Shown: positions 7,155 through 11,427 of the stretch, in pieces
Position numbering within the stretch: position 1 is the first letter of the stretch
How the letters are laid out: every line of letters starts with the position of its first letter
Source of the DNA: Prolixibacteraceae bacterium
Lineage (GTDB): Bacteria > Bacteroidota > Bacteroidia > Bacteroidales > Prolixibacteraceae
Direction of reading: 5' to 3'
DNA: 11,427 nt
NCBI GenBank assembly: GCA_016788685.1
Contig: JAEUSS010000136.1
Location: 1-11,427, forward strand
The notes under the pieces: generated by a model
What the model saw: only the letters and a program-made list of their open reading frames with translations
Databases searched by the model: none
What the model was told of the DNA's origin: nothing
Position numbers and translations under genes: made by a program

Positions 7155-7877
7155 CTATTTTTGAGCGATGTAAATAGTGGCAATGCCAAAAGTCAGTCGT
7201 TTTTGTTTCGTTCTGGAAAAGCCGGCGTTCTGCAGAATAGCCAGAAACTTCTGATCATCAGGAAAAGCCATGACCGACTCGGGCAAATACGAATAAGCAG
7301 AGCTGTCTTTTGAAACCATTCGGCCGATTAACGGCAAAATTCCGAAGAAATAGAACAAATACAACTGTTTCATCGGGAAATATTTCGGCTTCGAGAACTC
7401 CAGAATAATCACAACACCATCCGGTTTTAACACCCGGGCAAATTCTTTAAGTCCATGGTCCAGATTTTCGAAATTCCGGACACCAAACGCCACGGTAACG
7501 GCATCAAACTGTTCGTTTTCAAACGGCATCGCTTCAGAATCGCCTTTCCGGAACTCAATCAACTCATTAAGTCCCAAGCGAGCAACCTTAGCTCTGCCCA
7601 CCTGCAACATTTGTTCAGAAAGATCGAACCCTGTTATTTTTTTTGGTTTCAGTTTCGAAGCGGCAATCGCAAAATCGCCGGTTCCGGTAGCAACATCAAG
7701 TAAATAATCAGACTTATAGCCAGAAAGTATACGAATGGCTTTTTTTCGCCACAGCTTATCAACTCCAAGCGAAAGAAAATGATTCAGAAAATCATATTTC
7801 GGCGCAATATTGTCGAACATTTGCTCGACCTGTTGCTTTTTCTGATGATCTGAATCTTTGTATGGGGTAACTTGCAT
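7155..7877 (-). CDS. ubiE: Demethylmenaquinone methyltransferase UbiE/MenG
   Basis: A 240-residue SAM-dependent methyltransferase that carries out the last step of menaquinone synthesis, methylating demethylmenaquinone. Visible family signatures are MFDNIAPKYDFLNHFLSLG at 20-38, the SAM-binding motif I LLDVATGTGDFA at 59-70, FDLSEQML at 84-91, AFGVRNFENLDHGLKEFARV at 130-149, and ILEFSKP at 158-164. Length and start (MQVTPYK) are normal. Menaquinone is the usual quinone of this phylum, so the MenG reaction is favoured over ubiquinone synthesis. It follows the PurL-like gene by 7 bp and precedes porT by 42 bp, so it is very likely cotranscribed with both. Confidence 0.95.
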   Translation of the reverse strand: MQVTPYKDSDHQKKQQVEQMFDNIAPKYDFLNHFLSLGVDKLWRKKAIRILSGYKSDYLLDVATGTGDFAIAASKLKPKKITGFDLSEQMLQVGRAKVARLGLNELIEFRKGDSEAMPFENEQFDAVTVAFGVRNFENLDHGLKEFARVLKPDGVVIILEFSKPKYFPMKQLYLFYFFGILPLIGRMVSKDSSAYSYLPESVMAFPDDQKFLAILQNAGFSRTKQKRLTFGIATIYIAQK

Positions 7878-7884
7878 AGCCGGC

Positions 7885-8922
7885 CTAGTTCGACGGAGTC
7901 ATTTTATCGATAAACCCGAACGATTCGTCATCGATCCTGATTTCGCCCTTGGTAACATGGCCCAATGCAAAGAAAGGCACTTTCAGTCCGCTCATCAGAT
8001 CAACAAAATCATCGGCTTTTTCGGGGTCGACACCAACAATGATCCGGCCCATTGACTCGCCAAAAAGGAAAGCATCCTTGCGGATTTCGGCATCCGAAGT
8101 AATATCGAATCCAAATCCGGAATGCATGCCGGCACGCAAAAGAGAGAAGAACAAACCTCCTTTTCCGACAGGGCTGGCAGAACTGAGCAGGCCTGACTGA
8201 ATCAGTTTCTTCATCACTCCGTGCAGTTTCACTTCATCTTCAATATCAAAAACCGGTAACGACGACTCAGAGATTTCATGATAAAACTCGAGGTATTCCG
8301 ATGAGTTCACATCATCATACGACTTACCGATCATGAAGATATTGTTTCCCTTTTTCTTGAAAACATGGTTAACAAGCTTATCCTTATCGGGGATAGAGGC
8401 CATCAGACTGATGATAATTGTTGGAGAGACGGGACCGTGTCCGGAAAAAGAATCGAACCTGATTTTGCGGTCGGTCAGTTTCAGATCGAATTTCTGACAG
8501 GCATTCTCCAAGCCTTTTTTTGCTCCGGCAGCGATAAACTGCCCGTTAGGATCGGCAACATTGATGTGGTATAAGATTGAACTGACGGCCTCAGGAACAG
8601 CGCCCAGACACATCATTTTCCGCACCGCACGTGCTACCAGAATTTCAGTTGCCTGCTTCGGGTCTATTTCCAGGTGATGATGCAGGGCATGTGTGGAGAT
8701 TGCCATCAACTGGCCATTTGTTGAGCAAAACAATCCTGTCTCGTCATTATCTCCGCCGGCTATTTCTGAAAAATCAAGAGACTCTTCCGAGAAGTCATTG
8801 AAATAATTTATCGGGGCAAGATTCGGATCAACCATCAGGTTGAACACGATGTCCTGAATGTCTTGTTCTTCTGGCAATTGATCAATCGTGAATTCCTGAA
8901 TTTCGTTTTTCTGCTCTATCAT
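7885..8922 (-). CDS. AIR synthase-related protein, PurL-half-like
   Basis: A 345-residue cytoplasmic protein with the two-part PurM/PurL (AIRS and AIRS_C) layout. The N-terminal part includes GGDNDETGLF (56-65) and AVRKMMCLGAVPEAVSSILYHIN (99-121), matching the RN..(a/c)xGA.P region of PurL. The C-terminal half has KKGNNIFMIG (190-199), DDVNSSEYL (203-211), SGLLSSASPVGKGGLFFSLLRAG (243-265) and ALGHVTKGEI (319-328), like the second module of FGAM synthetase. It is one module, not the complete 1200-residue or 700-residue PurL, and some usual active-site residues look replaced: STHALHHH stands where an Asp-containing ttD..p motif is expected, and SASPVGKGG where aHDvseGG is expected. Function is therefore uncertain; a true step in purine synthesis is doubtful. 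It is the first gene of the ubiE-porT-FAD dehydrogenase operon. Confidence 0.8.
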   Translation of the reverse strand: MIEQKNEIQEFTIDQLPEEQDIQDIVFNLMVDPNLAPINYFNDFSEESLDFSEIAGGDNDETGLFCSTNGQLMAISTHALHHHLEIDPKQATEILVARAVRKMMCLGAVPEAVSSILYHINVADPNGQFIAAGAKKGLENACQKFDLKLTDRKIRFDSFSGHGPVSPTIIISLMASIPDKDKLVNHVFKKKGNNIFMIGKSYDDVNSSEYLEFYHEISESSLPVFDIEDEVKLHGVMKKLIQSGLLSSASPVGKGGLFFSLLRAGMHSGFGFDITSDAEIRKDAFLFGESMGRIIVGVDPEKADDFVDLMSGLKVPFFALGHVTKGEIRIDDESFGFIDKMTPSN

Positions 8923-8953
8923 GGTATGACTTTTTTAGCTTTAAATGCAGAAA

Positions 8954-8985
8954 CAAAAATAATTAAGTAGTTTGTTATTCCATAA
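8954..8985 (-). promoter_or_regulatory. Candidate promoter of the PurL-like/ubiE/porT operon
   Basis: On the minus strand TATTTTTG (8961-8954) is an exact TAnnTTTG -7 element, 31 bp before the ATG at 8922. The corresponding -33 position (8985-8982) reads TTAT after a 20-bp spacer, a poor match to TTTG. The -7 box is convincing and the -33 box weak. Expected leader length is about 25 bases. Confidence 0.45.
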
Positions 8986-9032
8986 GTTTTGAGGAATTTT
9001 TAATTTTAGCTTTTAATAAACACTCAATTTTG

Positions 9033-9794
9033 ATGAATCGGAAAATAGCCCTAATCACCGGTGCCACAGCAGGCATCGGCTACGAAACAGCCCTTTTACT
9101 TGCCCAGAACAACTACAATTTAATACTCACAGGACGAAGAAAAGAACGTTTGGAAACGTTGAAAGCAAAACTTGAGTCCTCGTCCGAATGCCAAATCCTC
9201 ACCCTGAATTTCGATATCCGGATCAAAGCAGACACAGAAGCAGCCCTGAACAGCATTCCGGAAGAATGGAAAGCCATAGATGTGCTGATCAACAATGCCG
9301 GACTGGCAGCCGGATTAGCCCCGGTAAACTCAGCCGATGTTCAGGACTGGGAAGACATGATTGATACAAATGTCAAAGGTCTGCTGTATACCACCAGGAC
9401 AGTGACACCGTGGATGATTGAAAGAAAATCCGGCCACATCATCAGTATTTCGTCGATTGCCGGAAAAGAATCGTACCCGAACGGATCGGTGTATTGCGGC
9501 ACCAAACATGCCGTTGCTGCCATTTCAAAAGCGATGAGAATTGAACTCCTGCCATTCGGCATTAAAGTTTCGACCATTGCTCCCGGCGCTGTTGAAACAG
9601 AGTTCTCGCTGGTGCGGTTTCACGGCGATCAGGAAAAAGCCAGTCAGGTATACAACGGATTCACGCCACTTTCAGGAAAAGACATTGCCGAAACAATTCT
9701 GTTTATCTTATCCCGGCCGGCCCATGTCAACATCGACGATCTGCTGATCATGCCAACCAGTCAGGCTTCGGCCCGCGATTTCAACCGCAAATAA
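9033..9794 (+). CDS. Short-chain dehydrogenase/reductase, YdfG-like
   Basis: A 253-residue NAD(P)-dependent oxidoreductase of the classical SDR family. Cofactor motif TGATAGIG is at 9-16, NNAG at 87-90, structural Asn113 in DTNVKG, catalytic Ser141, and YCGTK at 154-158 (Tyr154, Lys158). TGRRKERL at 33-40 places two arginines after the second strand, which favours NADP(H). The resemblance is to E. coli YdfG-type 3-hydroxy acid/serine dehydrogenases, including APGAVETEFSLVRF at 183-196; the actual substrate is unknown. The start is the ATG at 9033; the codon just before it is an in-frame TTG that need not be used. It is divergent from the PurL-like gene. An imperfect -7 box, TAGCTTTT at 9007-9014, lies upstream, but the spacing to the nearest TTTG is only 15 bp. 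The stop is 106 bp before the next gene and no terminator is seen. Confidence 0.93.
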   Translation: MNRKIALITGATAGIGYETALLLAQNNYNLILTGRRKERLETLKAKLESSSECQILTLNFDIRIKADTEAALNSIPEEWKAIDVLINNAGLAAGLAPVNSADVQDWEDMIDTNVKGLLYTTRTVTPWMIERKSGHIISISSIAGKESYPNGSVYCGTKHAVAAISKAMRIELLPFGIKVSTIAPGAVETEFSLVRFHGDQEKASQVYNGFTPLSGKDIAETILFILSRPAHVNIDDLLIMPTSQASARDFNRK

Positions 9795-9900
9795 CCGACC
9801 GGATTTTACATCATCGTAATTTCCTGATTAAAAACAGAAACTGATAAACAGCCAATCCCGGCAAGGAATATCTGCCAAAACCATTTTAAACGAATTCGTC

Positions 9901-10992
9901 ATGATTACTTTTGATTCAGAATATTTAAAAGAATATACCACACAAATTTTTAAATGCATGGGTTGTCCGGAAGAACAAGCCCGGACTGCCGCAGACTGCC
10001 TGAACCAGGCCGATTTACGCGGAGTTGACTCACACGGAGTGGCGCGTTTAAGCGGCTACGTCAGGCTGTGGGAACTTAAACGGCTAAATGCTGCTCCGGA
10101 AATGAAGATTGTACACGAGACCCCCAGCACAGCCGTTCTGGACGGCGATCTGGGCCTGGGCCTGGTTACCGCGCCCCATGCGATGCAAATTGCTATTGAA
10201 AAGGCCAAAGTTGCCGGAACGGGCTGGGTCGCCGTGCAAAACTCAAATCACTACGGCATTGCCGGCTACCACGCCATGATGGCGCTCGAAAACGACATGA
10301 TAGGCATCTCGATGACCAATGCCAGCCCACTGGTTTCACCCACTTTTTCGAAGAGCCGTTTTTTGGGAACCAATCCCATCGCAGTGGCCATTCCGGCCTT
10401 AAACCAACCGCCTTTTGTGATTGACATGGCCACCACGACTGTTGCAAACGGCAAACTGGAAGTTTTGCAGCGTAAAGGGATGGATGCGCCGCTGGGCTGG
10501 ACTCAGGACAAGGACGGAAATCCGACAACCGATGCCTATTCGCTCAAAAAAGGCGGCTCGATGCTCCCACTCGGAGGCGACCGCGAACACGGAGGCCACA
10601 AAGGCTACTGCCTGGGTGCCATGGTCGACATTTTTTCAGCCGTTTTATCGGGCGCCAATTACGGCCCGTGGGTTCCGCCGTTTGTCAGCTTTCTTGAACC
10701 GCCCAAGAACCAGGTTGGCAAAGGAATCGGGCATTTCCTGGGAGCCATCCGTGTCGATGCCTTCAGGCCGGCAAAAGAGTTTAAAGAGGAAATGGACAAC
10801 TGGATACACACATTCAGGAACGCGGAACCCGCTCACGGACACGACCGGGTTCTCATTCCGGGTGATCCGGAGAGAGAATTAACCCTCGAACGTCAGAAAA
10901 ATGGCATACCTTTGCACGAACAGGTCGTTGACGATTTAAAAAAACTCGGAGCCGGTTTTGGCCTGAATTTTAATGACGCCCCTGGAAGATAA
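9901..10992 (+). CDS. Malate/L-lactate dehydrogenase-type (LDH2) oxidoreductase
   Basis: A 363-residue NAD(P)-dependent 2-hydroxy-acid dehydrogenase of the LDH2/MDH2 family, structurally distinct from classical lactate dehydrogenase. Family hallmarks are ADLRGVDSHGVARL at 37-50 (His45, Arg49), NSNHYGIAGYHAMMA at 114-128 with the probable catalytic His117, FVIDMATT at 172-179, GGDREHGGHKGYCLGAMVDI at 225-244, and the C-terminal NGIPL at 334-338. There is no signal peptide, so it is cytoplasmic. The family covers malate, L-lactate, L-sulfolactate, 2,3-diketogulonate, delta1-piperidine-2-carboxylate and ureidoglycolate as substrates; nothing here selects among them. It is followed after 28 bp, without a terminator, by a glycosyltransferase gene. 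The 106-bp upstream gap holds no promoter match I would trust. Confidence 0.92.
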   Translation: MITFDSEYLKEYTTQIFKCMGCPEEQARTAADCLNQADLRGVDSHGVARLSGYVRLWELKRLNAAPEMKIVHETPSTAVLDGDLGLGLVTAPHAMQIAIEKAKVAGTGWVAVQNSNHYGIAGYHAMMALENDMIGISMTNASPLVSPTFSKSRFLGTNPIAVAIPALNQPPFVIDMATTTVANGKLEVLQRKGMDAPLGWTQDKDGNPTTDAYSLKKGGSMLPLGGDREHGGHKGYCLGAMVDIFSAVLSGANYGPWVPPFVSFLEPPKNQVGKGIGHFLGAIRVDAFRPAKEFKEEMDNWIHTFRNAEPAHGHDRVLIPGDPERELTLERQKNGIPLHEQVVDDLKKLGAGFGLNFNDAPGR

Positions 10993-11020
10993 ACAGATTA
11001 AACAAAAGAAAACAACTTCT

Positions 11021-11427
11021 ATGTACGAAGCCCTTGTAATAACTCCGGTAAAAGACTCGTTGCAAACAACGACCGAAACGATTCAATCCATCAGAAAGTC
11101 GGCCGGAAATTTTCTGTATTGCGTTTACAACGATTTCAGCACCGACGAAACAACCCAAGCGCTGAAATCGCTGAGCATTGAACATCAATTTGAACTGATT
11201 AACTTAGCTGAAATTACCAATACCCCTTCGCCAAATTACCGGCTGGTACTTCAAATGGCGCAGGAAAAGGCTCTCGAACTCGGACTGCCGCTGATTATTG
11301 TAGAATCGGATGTTGAAGTGGAAGAAAACACACTCGGCGAACTGGTCCGCCAATCGGGCCAACTTGCTGATTGCGGAATGGTCGGGGCTGTCACACTTGA
11401 TCGGGAAGGAAAAATCAATTTTCCGTA
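11021..11427 (+). CDS. Family 2 glycosyltransferase, N-terminal part (cut by window edge)
   Basis: An open frame from the ATG at 11021 runs off the end; 135 residues are visible. It starts MYEALVITPVKDSLQTTTET, then FLYCVYNDFSTDET (31-44, with Asp38 and Asp42 in the nucleotide-sugar-binding position) and LPLIIVESDVEV (89-100), where SDV is a DxD-like metal and sugar-nucleotide site. This is the order of a GT-A fold, family 2 catalytic domain. A glycosyltransferase acting on envelope polysaccharide or glycan is likely, but donor and acceptor are unknown. The 28-bp gap to the LDH2-type gene suggests cotranscription. Whether a membrane segment or a second domain follows cannot be seen. Confidence 0.82.
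   Translation, partial: MYEALVITPVKDSLQTTTETIQSIRKSAGNFLYCVYNDFSTDETTQALKSLSIEHQFELINLAEITNTPSPNYRLVLQMAQEKALELGLPLIIVESDVEVEENTLGELVRQSGQLADCGMVGAVTLDREGKINFP

Noticed and set aside
8988..9014. Promoter for the short-chain dehydrogenase (TTTG at 8988 and TAGCTTTT at 9007)
   Set aside because: The -7 box lacks the final G and the spacer is only 15 bp, so the match is too poor to list as a feature.
9795..9900. Small gene or RNA between the short-chain dehydrogenase and LDH2-type genes
   Set aside because: No open frame of note, stable hairpin or promoter match is visible in these 106 bp.

Overview
The window looks like chromosomal DNA of a Bacteroidota member. The best guess is the Bacteroidales/Marinilabiliales side (Prolixibacteraceae-like), but sequence reading alone cannot fix the genus. 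Four things point this way: a PorT-type outer-membrane protein of the type IX secretion system, a lipoprotein-anchored Omp85/TamA homologue (TamL type), matches to the Bacteroidota promoter consensus (TAnnTTTG near -7, TTTG near -33), and the general absence of Shine-Dalgarno sequences before clear start codons. Most genes are ordinary housekeeping or envelope genes. There is no phage, IS element, tRNA, rRNA or CRISPR array.

Left end (1-1434): a class II fructose-bisphosphate aldolase gene runs rightward and ends in a strong intrinsic terminator. Behind it, in a convergent intergenic space of about 370 bp, lies a degenerate tandem repeat with a 42-bp period. Its units carry a small CCTG...CAGG hairpin. 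This is the least explained structure in the window.

Envelope and RNA block (1435-4732): a leftward gene for a TamL-like outer-membrane lipoprotein (POTRA repeats plus Omp85 barrel) is divergent from a rightward SpoU/TrmH-family RNA 2'-O-methyltransferase gene.

Leftward operon (8922 down to 4759): four tightly packed genes, in transcription order an AIR-synthase/PurL-like protein, UbiE/MenG menaquinone methyltransferase, PorT and an uncharacterised FAD-dependent dehydrogenase of the COG2509 type. Gaps are 7, 42 and 2 bp. A good -7 element precedes the first gene. This operon converges on the RNA methyltransferase gene. The ubiE-porT-RNA methyltransferase-tamL neighbourhood recalls an arrangement seen in other Bacteroidota (from memory), here with the FAD dehydrogenase between porT and the methyltransferase gene.

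Right end (9033-11427): a rightward short-chain dehydrogenase gene, then a malate/L-lactate dehydrogenase-type (LDH2) oxidoreductase gene. Only 28 bp after the latter comes the beginning of a family 2 glycosyltransferase gene, cut by the window edge.

No convincing new multi-gene system is visible. The best candidates for a second look are the 42-bp hairpin repeat array, the solitary and apparently non-canonical PurL-like protein that leads the ubiE-porT operon, and the COG2509 dehydrogenase of unknown substrate.
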